In this document: positions 27,279 through 38,932 of the stretch, one piece after another | How the letters are laid out: each line of letters begins with the position of its first letter | How positions within the stretch are numbered: the first letter of the stretch is position 1 | Notes under the pieces: model-generated | Told to the model about the DNA's origin: nothing | The model's database searches: none | Seen by the model: the letters and a program-made list of their open reading frames with translations, nothing else | Translations under genes and position numbers: made by a program | From: Streptomyces rimosus | GTDB taxonomy: Bacteria > Actinomycetota > Actinomycetes > Streptomycetales > Streptomycetaceae | Length of the DNA stretch: 64,000 nt | Direction of reading: 5' to 3' | Assembly (NCBI RefSeq): GCF_008704655.1 | Contig: NZ_CP023688.1 | Coordinates: 3,782,001-3,846,000 of the forward strand

Positions 27279-30149
27279 TCACCGCCCGCCCGGCAACGCT
27301 TCAGCCAGTACTTCGGCCAGATGACGGGCTCGCCGGTCGGTGAGCTGGGCGATCTGGGTGCGGCAGGAGAAGCCGTCCGCCAGGACTTCCGTGCCGGGGG
27401 CGGCCTCCCGTACGGACGGCAGGAGCTGTTCTTCCGCGCAGGCCACGGACACGTCGTAGTGGCCGCGTTCGAAGCCGAAGTTTCCGGCCAGACCGCAGCA
27501 GCCGCCGCTCAGGCCGCCCGCCAGCCCGGCCCGTTCGCGCAGGCGCTGTTCGGCCGCCTCGCCCAGGACGGCGTGCTGGTGGCAGTGGGTCTGGCCGACG
27601 GCCGGGCGGTCGAGGCGCGGCGGTTCCCAGGTGGGCGCCTGCTCCTCCAGGGTCTGCGCGAAGGTGCGTACGGAGGCGGCCAGCCGTGCCGCGCGCGGGT
27701 CGTCGGGCAGCAGCTCGGGCAGGTCGGTGCGCAGGGCCGCCGCGCAGCTCGGTTCGAGGACGGTCAGCGGGGTGCCGTCCGTGAGGAGCGGGTCGAGGGC
27801 GTTCACCGTACGGCGCATGACCGCGCGCGCTTGGTCGAGCTGGCCGGTCGAGACGTAGGTCAGGCCGCAGCACAGGGGGCGGCGGCGCTGCGCCGGTGGC
27901 AGGCGGACGGAGAGACCGGCGGCCTCCAGTACGCGTACGGCGGCGCGGCCGGCCTCGGGTGCGAGGTAGTTGGTGAAGGTGTCCGGCCACAGCAGGAGCG
28001 CCGGTCCCCCCGGGGCCGGTGCGGGCGACCGCTTCGCCCACCACCGTACGAACGGCTCGGTGGCCACCTCCGGGATCGCCCGCTGCGGCGCGATGCCGCC
28101 GAGACGCTTGGCCGCGCCCGCCAGCGGGGTCCGGGCCAGGGCGTTGAGCAGCGACGCGACCGGGGCCGCCGCGTGCAGCCAGCGCGGCAGCCGTCCCATC
28201 GAGTAGTGCGCGGCGGGCCGCAGCCGCCCGGCGTAGTGGTGGTGCAGGAACTCGGCCTTGTACGTGGCCATGTCCACGCCCACGGGGCAGTCGCTGCGGC
28301 AGCCCTTGCAGGACAGGCACAGGTCCAGCGCGTCCCGTACCTCCTCGGAACGCCAGCCGTCGGTGACCACCTCACCTGCCAGCATCTCGTGCAGCAGCCG
28401 GGCGCGGCCCCGGGTGGAGTGCCGTTCCTCGCCGGTGGCGCGGTACGACGGGCACATGACGGCCGAGGCACTCGGGGCGGCGTTACGGCACTTGGCGACG
28501 CCGACGCAGCGCCGTACGGCCGCCGAGAAGTCGCCGCCGTCGTGCGGGTAGCCGAACTCCACGTCCACCGGGCGCTTCGGCAGCGGCGCGAAGCGCAGGT
28601 TGTCATCCATCCGGTCCGGCCGGACGAGCATGCCGGGGTTCAGGCCGCCCGCCGGGTCCCACAGGTCCTTGAAGCGGCCGAAGAGGCCGACCAGTTCGGG
28701 TCCGTACATCTTCGGCAGCAGTTCGGCGCGGGCCTGCCCGTCGCCGTGCTCGCCGGAGAGCGAGCCGCCGTGCGCCACGACCAGCTCCGCCAGGTCGCCG
28801 GAGAACTCCCGGAAGCGGCGGATACCGGGCGCGGTCAGCAGATCGAAGTCGATACGGACGTGGATGCAGCCGTCGCCGAAGTGCCCGTACGGCGTGCCGC
28901 GCAGGCCGTGCTGGGCCAGCAGGGAGCGGAAGTCCCGCAGATAGGGGCCCAGCCGCGCGGGCGGCACGGCGCAGTCCTCCCAGCCGGGCCACGCCTCCGA
29001 GCCGTCCGGCATCCGGGTCGCGGTGCCGGACGCGTCCTCGCGCACCCGCCACAGGGCGCGCTGCCGTGCCGGGTCGGTGACGACGGTGTGGTCGGTCGTC
29101 GCCGTGCCCGCGTCGCGGCACAGTTTTTCGGCGTGGGCCAGTGCCTCTGCCGGCTCGTCGCCGCCCATCTCGACGAACAGCCAGGCGCCGCCCTTGGGCA
29201 GCCCCGCCACGCTGCCCACCAGGTCGGCGGCCATGCCCTCGACGGTCAGCGGTCTGTACGGCAGCAGGGTGTGCGCCGCCTCGGCCGCCGCGCTCTCGTC
29301 CGCGTACCCGAGCACCGCCAGCGCCTTGGCGGCAGGCGGCCTGACCAGCGCGACCGTGGCCTCGGTCAGCACACCGAGGGTGCCTTCGCTGCCGGTGAGC
29401 GCCCGCGCCAGGTCGGTGCCCTGCTCCGGGAGCAGGGCGTCCAGCGCATAGCCGGAGATGCGGCGCGGGAGGTCCGGGTAGCCGGTGCGGAGCAGCGCCA
29501 AGTCGCCGTTCACCAGCTCTCGTACGCCGTCCCGCAGCCGGGGCGGGAGCGCGTCCAGAGCCGCCGTGCCGCGCCCGGCGCGCAGCCGCTCGCCCCCGTA
29601 CGTCAGTACCTCCAGCTCCCGCACGCTGTCGGCGGTGGTGCCCCAGGCCACCGAGTGCGAGCCGCAGGAGTTGTTGCCGATCATGCCGCCGAGGGTGCAG
29701 CGGCTGTGCGTGGACGGGTCCGGGCCGAAGGTCAGGCCGTGTGCGCCGGCCGCCGCCCGCAGGTCGTCGAGGACCACGCCCGGCTGGACGACCGCCGTGG
29801 CGGCCTCGGGATCGAGCGCCACGATCCGCCGCAGATGGCGGGTGAAGTCCAGCACCACGCCCAGCCCGGTGGCCTGCCCGGCGATGCTCGTGCCGCCGCC
29901 GCGCGGCACCACCGGCACACCGCGCTCGCGGCACACGCGCAGCACGGCGGCGACATCCTCCACGTCCCGTGGCGCGACCACCGCCTGCGGAATCCGGCGG
30001 TAGTTGGAGGCGTCCATGGTCATCAGCGCCCGGTCCCCGGCGGCGGCCGAGACCTCGCCGCGCACGGCGGCCGACAGCTCCCGTGCCAGCTCCCGCGTCC
30101 CGTCCGGTGCCCCGTCCCGCGTCCCGCGTGTCTCCGTACGATCAGCCAT
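27279..30149 (-). CDS. FAD-linked oxidase fused to Fe-S domain (D-2-hydroxyglutarate/D-lactate dehydrogenase-like)
   Basis: A 956-residue two-domain membrane-associated dehydrogenase. The FAD domain comes first: VVPRGGGTSIAGQATGLGVVLDFTRHL, GMIGNNSCGSHS, ALTGSEGTLGVLTEATVALV and the active-site SGEHGDGQARAELLPKMYG. A ferredoxin-like segment follows with CLSCKGCRSDCPVGVDMATYKAEFL, and then two CCG-type repeats (LCCGLTYVSTG and SGGCCGLAGNFGFE). This arrangement matches the YdiJ/Dld3-like family that oxidises D-2-hydroxy acids into the electron-transport chain. The ATG at 30149 is used; the upstream frame extends without support. Confidence 0.9.
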   Translation of the reverse strand: MADRTETRGTRDGAPDGTRELARELSAAVRGEVSAAAGDRALMTMDASNYRRIPQAVVAPRDVEDVAAVLRVCRERGVPVVPRGGGTSIAGQATGLGVVLDFTRHLRRIVALDPEAATAVVQPGVVLDDLRAAAGAHGLTFGPDPSTHSRCTLGGMIGNNSCGSHSVAWGTTADSVRELEVLTYGGERLRAGRGTAALDALPPRLRDGVRELVNGDLALLRTGYPDLPRRISGYALDALLPEQGTDLARALTGSEGTLGVLTEATVALVRPPAAKALAVLGYADESAAAEAAHTLLPYRPLTVEGMAADLVGSVAGLPKGGAWLFVEMGGDEPAEALAHAEKLCRDAGTATTDHTVVTDPARQRALWRVREDASGTATRMPDGSEAWPGWEDCAVPPARLGPYLRDFRSLLAQHGLRGTPYGHFGDGCIHVRIDFDLLTAPGIRRFREFSGDLAELVVAHGGSLSGEHGDGQARAELLPKMYGPELVGLFGRFKDLWDPAGGLNPGMLVRPDRMDDNLRFAPLPKRPVDVEFGYPHDGGDFSAAVRRCVGVAKCRNAAPSASAVMCPSYRATGEERHSTRGRARLLHEMLAGEVVTDGWRSEEVRDALDLCLSCKGCRSDCPVGVDMATYKAEFLHHHYAGRLRPAAHYSMGRLPRWLHAAAPVASLLNALARTPLAGAAKRLGGIAPQRAIPEVATEPFVRWWAKRSPAPAPGGPALLLWPDTFTNYLAPEAGRAAVRVLEAAGLSVRLPPAQRRRPLCCGLTYVSTGQLDQARAVMRRTVNALDPLLTDGTPLTVLEPSCAAALRTDLPELLPDDPRAARLAASVRTFAQTLEEQAPTWEPPRLDRPAVGQTHCHQHAVLGEAAEQRLRERAGLAGGLSGGCCGLAGNFGFERGHYDVSVACAEEQLLPSVREAAPGTEVLADGFSCRTQIAQLTDRRARHLAEVLAEALPGGR

Positions 30150-30210
30150 GCACCCAGCCTGCCCACTCGGCCGGGGGCACTCCCCCCGCCCACGGCCCGC
30201 GCCCTGGGCC

Positions 30211-31569
30211 CTACGCCCGGAACAGGTTCTCCGGGTCGTACGTGGCCTTGGCTTCGGCCAGCCGCCGGCGCACCGGCTCCTCGTACGCGTCGGCCGCCTT
30301 GTCACCGTGATCACCGAACAGGAAGTTGACGCTGCGGCCGACCGCCCACGGCGCCGGCACCCCGCGTACCTCCGCGTGCAGCGCGCGGGCGGCCGCGACG
30401 TCCGTACCGTCCAGCGGCGACAGAAGGCGCAGCAAATAGCGCGCGTCCCGGTGGCCGACGGAGCCGCCGCCCTGCGCGAGCGCGCCGCCCAGGTGGTTGA
30501 GCTGCACCACGGTCATCAGCGGGGCGTCCGGGCCGGTCAGCGCGGCCACCGCGCGCAGCGCGTCCGCGTCCAGGCCGCTGAGCAGCACGCTGTCACCGTC
30601 GTAGGCGTGCGGCGTGGTGGGGTCCTGGTGGATGGTGTGCGACTCGGCGTACGGCATGTCGCGCAGCGTGTCGGCCACCCGCGGCCCGACCGCCCGCAGC
30701 GGCGCGACCAGCCGCTCGCCGTCCCCCGCCGTGCCCGTGTACGCGATCCGGATGTGGGCGAGGTAGCGCCCGCGCAGGTGCGGCGGCATGGCGGGCACGT
30801 CCGGGTACGCGATCAGCCCCACCGACGAGGTCAGCGCGTCGGGCAGGTCCTCGGTCCAGGCCAGGTACACGGCCAGCACCTCGTCCACCAGGTCGGCACC
30901 GAAGACCAGTTGCCCGCCGTACACCCGCTCCACCGGCACCAGCCCGAACTTCAGGCCGGTCACCACGCCCAGCCCGTGGCCGCCGCCGAGCAGCGCCCGG
31001 AACAGCTCCGGCTCGCACGCCCCGGAGACCCGGCGCAACTCCCCGTCGGCGGTGACCAGTTCCACCGCCCGGACATGATCGGACGCATACCCGAACTCCC
31101 GCCCGAGGATGCCCAGTCCCCCACCGAGCGTGAACCCGACGACGCCCACCCCGGGCGACGACCCGTTCACCGGCGCCAGCCCGTACGGCGCGGCCTCCTC
31201 GACCACCTGACCGCAGAGCACACCCGCCCCGGCCCACGCGGTCCGGGCTTCCGCGTCGACGCGCACCTCGTCCATCCGGCGCGTGCTGATCAGCAGCCCT
31301 CCGTCGGTGGCCGCCGCCAGGCCGTGCCCGGTCGACTGCACGGACACCAGCAGTCCGTGGGAACGGGCGTAACGCACCGCCGCCACGACGTCGGCCGCCG
31401 AGGCCGCTCCGACGATCACGGAAGGGCGGTGGGAGTAGCCGGCCTGGTAGCCGGAGCGCTCCTCGTCGTAGCCGTCGTCTTCGGGGGTGAGGACGACGCC
31501 GGTGATCCGGGCGGCCAGTTCGGCGAGGGTGGGGGAAGCTGCGGGAGCGGTGTCATTCGTAAGGTTCAT
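30211..31569 (-). CDS. FAD-binding oxidoreductase, berberine-bridge type
   Basis: About 452 residues from the ATG at 31569. The PCMH-type FAD domain shows RPSVIVGAASAADVVAAVRYARSHGLLVSVQSTGHGLAA, the usual histidyl-flavin site in SGT/STGHG. VNGSSPGVGVVGFTLGGGLGILGREFGYA carries the second FAD-binding turn. The C-terminal BBE element is NFLFGDHGDKAADAYEEPVRRRLAEAKATYDPENLFR. It likely oxidises an alcohol, sugar or natural product with O2. An alternative GTG start lies 30 bases upstream. It is divergent from a WYL regulator. Confidence 0.88.
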   Translation of the reverse strand: MNLTNDTAPAASPTLAELAARITGVVLTPEDDGYDEERSGYQAGYSHRPSVIVGAASAADVVAAVRYARSHGLLVSVQSTGHGLAAATDGGLLISTRRMDEVRVDAEARTAWAGAGVLCGQVVEEAAPYGLAPVNGSSPGVGVVGFTLGGGLGILGREFGYASDHVRAVELVTADGELRRVSGACEPELFRALLGGGHGLGVVTGLKFGLVPVERVYGGQLVFGADLVDEVLAVYLAWTEDLPDALTSSVGLIAYPDVPAMPPHLRGRYLAHIRIAYTGTAGDGERLVAPLRAVGPRVADTLRDMPYAESHTIHQDPTTPHAYDGDSVLLSGLDADALRAVAALTGPDAPLMTVVQLNHLGGALAQGGGSVGHRDARYLLRLLSPLDGTDVAAARALHAEVRGVPAPWAVGRSVNFLFGDHGDKAADAYEEPVRRRLAEAKATYDPENLFRA

Positions 31570-31593
31570 GACCGGGACTCTCACGCCATAACC

Positions 31594-31608
31594 TGACACC
31601 TTCCGTCA
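31594..31608. promoter_or_regulatory. TGAC-N7-GTCA inverted repeat, candidate WYL operator
   Basis: TGAC (31594-31597) and GTCA (31605-31608) flank seven bases between the divergent flavin oxidase and WYL genes. TTCCGTC recurs just downstream (31602, 31613). Short TGAC-type dyads are common targets of this regulator class, but the match is brief. Confidence 0.4.
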
Positions 31609-31642
31609 AGTTTTCCGTCGGCTTTCCGGAAGACTGGACGGC

Positions 31643-33858
<2,216 letters not shown>

Positions 33859-33873
33859 GGGCCTTCGCCCCAC

Positions 33874-33916
33874 ACGGCCGGGCCCCGGCGGGACGCACCC
33901 GCCGGGGCCCGGCCGT
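33874..33916. terminator. perfect 19-bp hairpin terminator after serC
   Basis: The arms 33874-33892 and 33898-33916 are exact complements with a 5-nt loop (ACGCA). It lies between convergent serC and the ABC permease gene and is likely to end both transcripts. Confidence 0.8.
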
Positions 33917-33938
33917 CATGCTGTGCCCAAGAGCCCTG

Positions 33939-34763
33939 TCAGCGGCTCAGGCGCTGGAAGCGGCGTACGGCCAGCGGCAGGAAGACCGCGGTCAGGACGA
34001 GCGGCCAGACGACCGCCATCAGCAGGGCGTGCTGCTCGATCCAGCTGCCGCCGGTGGTGCCGGGCTGCCCGAACAGTTCCCGTACGGCGTTCGCCGTCGA
34101 GGAGACCGGGTTCACCATCGCGATCGCGCCGAGCCAGTCCGGCATCATCGACGGCGGCGTGAAGACGCTGGAGATCATGCCGAACGGGAAGGCCAGCGCG
34201 AACAGCCCGCCCGCCGCCTCCTGGTTGGGCACCAGCAGGCCCAGCAGCACCCCCACCCAGATGAGCGCGAAGCGCAGGTGCAGCAGCAGGGCGAACGCCG
34301 CCAGCGTGGCGAGGACGCCGCCGTCCGAGCGCCAGCCGACGACGACGGCGATCAGCGCCAGCACCGCCAGGTCCAGCGCCGCGCCGAACACGTCCGAGAC
34401 GCCCCGCCCGCTGACCGCCGCCGACCGCGCCATCGGCATCGACCGGAACCGGTCGGTCACGCCCCGGTCCTTGTCGACCGCGACCAGCATCGCGGTGTTC
34501 ATGAAGCCGAACGCCATCGTCATGGCGAACATCCCGGGCATCGCGTAGTCCCGGTAGGAGCCCTCGCCGCCGACGTCCATCGCGCTGCCGAAGACATAGA
34601 CGAAGAGCAGGACGGAGACGATCGGGAAGCCCAGCTGCCAGGCGATGTTGACGGGCTGCTTGACGAGATGGGTCAGGTCGCGGCGGACGACGGTCCAGCA
34701 GTCGGCGAAGGCCCAGTACAGGCGCCGCTCCGGACGGGCATGGGTCGTGGCGGGGGTGCTCAT
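33939..34763 (-). CDS. ABC-2 type permease, DrrB-like
   Basis: A 274-residue membrane protein of the daunorubicin-exporter type with six hydrophobic segments: [92 protein letters not shown] and [39 protein letters not shown] is the conserved inter-segment motif. The ATG shares an ATGA overlap with the ATPase stop. It is probably an efflux system controlled by the divergent TetR gene. Confidence 0.92.
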   Translation of the reverse strand: MSTPATTHARPERRLYWAFADCWTVVRRDLTHLVKQPVNIAWQLGFPIVSVLLFVYVFGSAMDVGGEGSYRDYAMPGMFAMTMAFGFMNTAMLVAVDKDRGVTDRFRSMPMARSAAVSGRGVSDVFGAALDLAVLALIAVVVGWRSDGGVLATLAAFALLLHLRFALIWVGVLLGLLVPNQEAAGGLFALAFPFGMISSVFTPPSMMPDWLGAIAMVNPVSSTANAVRELFGQPGTTGGSWIEQHALLMAVVWPLVLTAVFLPLAVRRFQRLSR

Positions 34764-35773
34764 GCGGCGGCCTCCGTCCCGTACGTACGGCCGGCTCCGG
34801 CACCGTCCGGCTCCCCCGCCGCCGTACGGTGCCCCGTCAGCCGCAGGAAGACCTCGTCCAGCGTCGGCCGCCGCAGCCCGATGTCCGCCACCCCGATCCC
34901 CGCGTCCTGGAGCGCCCGCGCCACCTCGGTCAGCGCCGCCACACCGTCGGTCACCGGCACCCCGACCCGCCGTTCGGCCACGTCCGTGTCCGGCGCGGCG
35001 CCGTCCGCCGCCACCCGCGCCACGATCCCCGCCGCCCGCGGCAGTTCGGCGGCGTCGCGCAGCACCACCTGGACGCGGTCGCCGCCGATGCCCTGCTTGA
35101 GGCCGTCCGGGGTGTCCTCCGCGACGGTCCGGCCGTGGTCGATGACGGCGATCCGGTCGGCCAGTTGGTCGGCCTCGTCGAGGTACTGGGTGGTGAGCAG
35201 GACGGTCGTACCGCCCGCGACCAGGTTCCGTACGGTCTCCCAGACCTCGTTGCGGCTGCGCGGGTCGAGCCCGGTGGTCGGCTCGTCCAGGAACAGCACC
35301 TCGGGCGCGAGCAGGACGCTCGACGCCAGGTCCAGGCGCCGCCGCATACCGCCGCTGTAGTGCTTGACCTGCTTGCCGGCCGCGTCGGCCAGCCCGAAGC
35401 GGGCCAGCAGCTCGTCGGCGCGGGCCCGCGCCCGCCGCCCGTCCAGGTGGAACAGCCGCCCGAACATCTCCAGGTTCTGCCGCCCCGTCAGGATCTCGTC
35501 CACGGCGGCGTACTGGCCTGCCAGGCCGATCCGTTGGCGTACGGCGTGCGGCTCGCGCGCCACGTCGTACCCGGCGACCGTCGCCCGTCCACCGTCCAGG
35601 CGCAGCAGCGTCGCCAGGATGCGGACGGCGGTGGTCTTGCCCGCCCCGTTGGGCCCGAGCAGGCCCTGTACGGTGCCGCGCCGTACGGCCAGGTCGAAGC
35701 CGTCGAGCGCCCGCTTGTCCCCGTACCGCTTGGCCAGCCCCTCCGCCAGCACCGCCACGTCGGATGTGTTCAT
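34760..35773 (-). CDS. ABC transporter ATP-binding protein, DrrA-like
   Basis: A 337-residue ATPase. Walker A is GPNGAGKTT at residues 40-48. The signature reads [16 protein letters not shown], Walker [17 protein letters not shown], and [21 protein letters not shown] follows. The DrrA-specific C-terminal domain ends in [16 protein letters not shown]. The start ATG at 35773 has GGGAGG three bases upstream. It forms an exporter with the overlapping permease and is a paralogue of the exporter ATPase at 21914. Confidence 0.93.
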   Translation of the reverse strand: MNTSDVAVLAEGLAKRYGDKRALDGFDLAVRRGTVQGLLGPNGAGKTTAVRILATLLRLDGGRATVAGYDVAREPHAVRQRIGLAGQYAAVDEILTGRQNLEMFGRLFHLDGRRARARADELLARFGLADAAGKQVKHYSGGMRRRLDLASSVLLAPEVLFLDEPTTGLDPRSRNEVWETVRNLVAGGTTVLLTTQYLDEADQLADRIAVIDHGRTVAEDTPDGLKQGIGGDRVQVVLRDAAELPRAAGIVARVAADGAAPDTDVAERRVGVPVTDGVAALTEVARALQDAGIGVADIGLRRPTLDEVFLRLTGHRTAAGEPDGAGAGRTYGTEAAA

Positions 35774-35844
35774 GCGCCTCCCCGCCCTCCTCGTCCGCCC
35801 CGGGCACCGGGCCCTGGGCGCTGAGCACCGGCCCCCGGAATTGG

Positions 35845-35902
35845 GTACGTCGTACTCAGTAACGCGGACCACCGTACCCGATGACCGCGTACGCCGTACT
35901 CA
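35845..35902. promoter_or_regulatory. two GTACG-N-CGTAC operators between exporter and TetR
   Basis: GTACGTCGTACTCA (35845-35858) and GTACGCCGTACTCA (35889-35902) are near-identical direct copies 44 bp apart. Each contains a perfect 11-bp palindrome GTACG-N-CGTAC. The second overlaps the expected -35 region of the TetR gene, whose -10 TAGACT is at 35920-35925. TetR autorepression with exporter control is the simplest reading. Confidence 0.65.
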
Positions 35903-35934
35903 ATTTTTGGGCGGCGGCATAGACTGACCGCACC

Positions 35935-36702
35935 ATGACGACAGAACACAGTGGCAGCGGCGACGCGGCACGCAGCATGGAGCTGCTCTGGGGCACCGGC
36001 GAGCGCCCCACCCGCGGCCCCAAGCCCGGCCTGACCCTCGACCGGATCGTCACGGCCGCGGTGGCGGTCGCCGACGCCGAGGGGATCGGCGCGGTCTCGA
36101 TGCGCCGGGTCGCCACCGAGCTGGGCGTCGGCACGATGTCGCTCTACCGCTACGTCCCCGGCAAGGGCGAGCTGCTGGACCTGATGCTCGACAAGATCGC
36201 CGCGTTCGGCGCCGACGACATCCCCGGGCCCGAGGCCGGCTGGCGGGCCGTCCTGGAGAACGTCGCGCGCCGCGCCTGGCGGCTCCACCACCGCCACCCC
36301 TGGCTGCTCCAGGTCGACCAGACGCGCCCGCTGCTGGGCCCCAACTCGGTCAACGCGCTGGAGTACACCATCCGCGGCCTGTCGGGCGTCGCCCTGCCCG
36401 ACCGGGAGAAGATGCGCCTGCTGACGGTCGTGGAGGGCTATGTCGCGGGCGCGGCGCGCACCCGCCTCAACTCGGCCATGGCTGAGAAGCGCACCGGCCT
36501 CACCGACGAGGAGTGGTGGAAGATCCAGGGCCCGTTCCTGATCCAGGCCATGGAAAGCGGCCGCTATCCGTACCTCGCCTCACTCTCCGAGGACACCTTC
36601 GCGTTCGACGACGACTGCGACGAGGGCGACGCCCTGTTCGAACTGGGCCTGGGCCGGCTGCTGGACGGGTTCGCGGCTCATATCGAAGGGCGGGGTGACT
36701 GA
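35935..36702 (+). CDS. TetR-family regulator of DrrAB-like exporter
   Basis: A 255-residue TetR protein with the longer C-terminal domain of the tetracycline-repressor/PqrA branch. After a 25-residue tail the helix-turn-helix reads ITAAVAVADAEGIGAVSMRRVATELGVGTMSLYRYVPGKGELL (close in kind, the first residues being VTAAV). The C-terminal domain contains WRLHHRHPWLLQVDQTRPLLGPN and a very acidic FAFDDDCDEGDALFELGLGRLLDG tail. It is divergent from the exporter and is probably a drug-sensing repressor acting on the GTACG palindromes. The start is nearly leaderless. Confidence 0.9.
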   Translation: MTTEHSGSGDAARSMELLWGTGERPTRGPKPGLTLDRIVTAAVAVADAEGIGAVSMRRVATELGVGTMSLYRYVPGKGELLDLMLDKIAAFGADDIPGPEAGWRAVLENVARRAWRLHHRHPWLLQVDQTRPLLGPNSVNALEYTIRGLSGVALPDREKMRLLTVVEGYVAGAARTRLNSAMAEKRTGLTDEEWWKIQGPFLIQAMESGRYPYLASLSEDTFAFDDDCDEGDALFELGLGRLLDGFAAHIEGRGD

Positions 36703-36736
36703 GCGGGGCGCTCAGCCGTCCACGGCCGCCGGCCGC

Positions 36737-37738
36737 TCACCTCCGCCGGAACAGTCTCCGCAGACCCAGCACCACCACCGCCCCCACCCCGAACGTCACC
36801 ACCGCCAGCAGGACGTTGCGGTTCTTGCCGGGGCCGTCCTGGTTCCGGTCTTCGGTGCCGCCCTTGTCGCCGGCCTTCCCGTCGGAGTTCTTCGCCGCCG
36901 TCTCCGGCAGCTGGTCGCCGCTCAGGCCCACCGGCTGTACGCGGCTGGACTTCCCCTCCGAGCCGAACATCAGCGTGCGTCCGTCGGGGGTGAAGCTGAC
37001 GGACTCGCCCTGCATCTGGAGCGGTACGCCCACGCTTCCGATGCCCTTCGGGCGGCCGCCCTGCCAGCGGTACATCTCCGCGCCGAAGTAGCCGCGCAGC
37101 ACCAGCCGTGTGCCGTCCGGGGAGAACGCGCCGTCCGTCACCCACTGGTCGATGGCCGCGATCCGGCGGAAGGTGTTCGTACCGCGCGACGACAGGCGTT
37201 CCGGGCCCTCGTACAGAGCGGCGCCGCCGCTCTTCTTCTTGCTGGCGATGTAGACCCGGCCGGTCTTGGGATGCACCATCATCGCCTCGGCGTCGCGCGG
37301 GCCCTCGTCGTACTCGACGGTGAGCTGCGCCGCCGTGACCGTCTGGTCGCGCAGCCGCTCCGGCTCCGGGAAGCGGTAGATCCAGACGTGGTTCCAGGTG
37401 CCGCCGAGGTTGTCGCCGATGTCGCCGACGTACACATTGCCGTCCGGGCCGACCGAGATCGCCTCCACGTCGCGCGGGTCGCCGATGCCGCGCAGGGTGA
37501 CGGTGGCGACCGTACGGCCGGTGCGGCTGTCCACGGCGTAGACGTACGGGCCGTCGTCGCTGTCGTTGTGGGTCCAGTACACCCCGGGGTGCTTCCGGCT
37601 GGCCGCCAGGCCGCTGGACTCCTTGATCCGCGGGTCGGTGATCGTGAAGCCGTCCCCGCCGTCGTCGGCCGCCACCGGCCCGGCCGCGGCGAACAGCAGT
37701 ATCCCCGCGGCCCCGGCCGCGCACAGTAGCGAACGCAT
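36737..37738 (-). CDS. secreted, membrane-anchored beta-propeller (PD40/WD40-like) protein
   Basis: 333 residues. A signal peptide (MRSLLCAAGAAGILLFAAAGPVAA) is followed by propeller-blade strands such as VYAVDSRTGRTVATVTLRGIGDPRDVEAISVGPDGNVYVGDIGDN, MVHPKTGRVYIASKKKSGG and SFTPDGRTLMFGSEGKSS. A charged linker (DGKAGDKGGTEDRNQDGPGKN) and a C-terminal membrane helix (VLLAVVTFGVGAVVVLGL) with an Arg-rich tail end it. The propeller would face outside the cell. The ligand is unknown. A weak CAAGCT -10-like hexamer lies 6 bases before the ATG, suggesting a leaderless transcript. Confidence 0.82.
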   Translation of the reverse strand: MRSLLCAAGAAGILLFAAAGPVAADDGGDGFTITDPRIKESSGLAASRKHPGVYWTHNDSDDGPYVYAVDSRTGRTVATVTLRGIGDPRDVEAISVGPDGNVYVGDIGDNLGGTWNHVWIYRFPEPERLRDQTVTAAQLTVEYDEGPRDAEAMMVHPKTGRVYIASKKKSGGAALYEGPERLSSRGTNTFRRIAAIDQWVTDGAFSPDGTRLVLRGYFGAEMYRWQGGRPKGIGSVGVPLQMQGESVSFTPDGRTLMFGSEGKSSRVQPVGLSGDQLPETAAKNSDGKAGDKGGTEDRNQDGPGKNRNVLLAVVTFGVGAVVVLGLRRLFRRR

Positions 37739-37836
37739 GGGGTCAGCTTGCCACTTCGGTGCGGCCGGCCCGCGGCGCCGGGCGGTCCCGGGGCCCGGCG
37801 CCGACCGCCCGCCCACCGGCTCCCTATGATCTCCGC

Positions 37837-37902
37837 ATGAGTAACCCGACCGCGCCCTCCGGCGCTCCCGGGCCGGCGGGCCGGGAGGCCGTATGCGCGT
37901 GA
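37837..37902 (+). CDS. 21-codon leaderless upstream ORF overlapping SGNH gene
   Basis: The ATG at 37837 lies 6 bases after a perfect TATGAT -10 (37825-37830), so transcription should begin at or near it. The ORF (Pro/Ala/Gly-rich, beginning MSNPTAPSG) ends at TGA 37900-37902, ten bases inside the SGNH hydrolase gene, whose ATG is at 37893 in another frame. It may couple translation to the downstream gene. It may simply be the 5' leader if the start is not used. Confidence 0.45.
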   Translation: MSNPTAPSGAPGPAGREAVCA

Positions 37903-38582
37903 TGTTCGTCGGCGACTCGATGACGATCGGCAGCGCCGGGGACTTCACCTGGCGCTATCGCATGTGGCAGCACCTGAACCGGACCTTCGGCGGGCCGTAC
38001 CGCATCGTCGGGCCGCGCAGCGAGCTGTACGACACGGCCGCCGGCGCGGCGGTCTCGTACGCCTACCGGGACCCGGACTTCCCCGAGAACGCGCGGCGGC
38101 ACCTCGCCGGGTGGGGCGAGGGCTGGTGCCACATGGCGCCGCTGATCGGCGAGGCCGTGCGCACGTCCAAGGCCGACACCCTGCTGGTCTCGCTCGGCCT
38201 GATAGACCTCGGCTTCTACACGAACGCGGAGCAGACCGCCGCGAACGTGCGCCGCTTCGTCGCCGAGGCGCGGGCCGCCCGCGCGTCCGTACGGGCCGTC
38301 CTGCTGCCCGTCATCCCGAACACCCGCGCCCTGTGCGACGCTCCCTTCGCCGCCGAGTGCGAGCGCTTCAACGAGCTGCTGGCCAAGGCGGTCGCGGACC
38401 TGTCGACGCCCGCCTCGCCGCTGCTGCTGGCCTCCCACCCGGCGCGCTACGACCTGGACCGGGACACCTACGACGGAACGCACCCCTCCGCGTCCGGCGA
38501 GCACCTGCTCGCGGCGGCCTTCGCGGACGCCATGCACCAGGCGTGGGACGTGGGCGGGCCGTACGTGGCGGCAGGGAACTGA
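37893..38582 (+). CDS. SGNH/GDSL-type hydrolase
   Basis: A 229-residue single-domain SGNH hydrolase. Block I reads FVGDSMTIG with Ser9 as nucleophile. LVSLGLIDLGFYTN occupies the block III position, where Asn is usual but not obvious. Block V DGTHPSASGEHLLAAAF supplies the catalytic Asp and His. No signal peptide is seen, so it is probably cytoplasmic or exported by another route. Substrates in the family are acyl or acetyl esters. GGGAGG stands upstream of the ATG at 37893, inside the upstream ORF. Confidence 0.85.
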   Translation: MRVMFVGDSMTIGSAGDFTWRYRMWQHLNRTFGGPYRIVGPRSELYDTAAGAAVSYAYRDPDFPENARRHLAGWGEGWCHMAPLIGEAVRTSKADTLLVSLGLIDLGFYTNAEQTAANVRRFVAEARAARASVRAVLLPVIPNTRALCDAPFAAECERFNELLAKAVADLSTPASPLLLASHPARYDLDRDTYDGTHPSASGEHLLAAAFADAMHQAWDVGGPYVAAGN

Positions 38583-38644
38583 GGGACGCGGGGTGCGGCG
38601 CGCGTCTTGATCCGAGCGCGCTCCAAGGCGTTGGCCAGGGCCCC

Positions 38645-38809
38645 ATGGAGTACACGCAGCTCGGACGCACCGGACTCAAGGTCAGCCGCATCGTCCTGGG
38701 AACGATGAACTTCGGGCCCCAGACGGACGAGGCCGACAGCCACGCCATCATGGACGCCGCGCTCGCCGCGGGCGTCGACTTCTTCGACACGGCCAACCAG
38801 CAATTCTGA
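38645..38809 (+). pseudogene. aldo/keto reductase, N-terminal fragment
   Basis: 54 codons matching the first residues of the aldo/keto reductase family: MEYTQLGRTGLKVSRIVLGT through AGVDFFDTAN, after which the reading turns to QQF and stops. A normal protein would continue VYGWGENKG. The matching C-terminal part of the gene lies on the same strand at 40652-41002, so this is the 5' remnant of a gene broken by an insertion-deletion. Confidence 0.8.
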
Positions 38810-38932
38810 CGCCGAACTGCGTCCTGGCGTGCCGCCGGCGCGCATGCGGCACCACGGAGAGCGCCGACCGCCACCCCCCACTCGCCCTGCACACGGAGCA
38901 GGAGGCAGCGGTCCACATGCGGATGCGTCACT

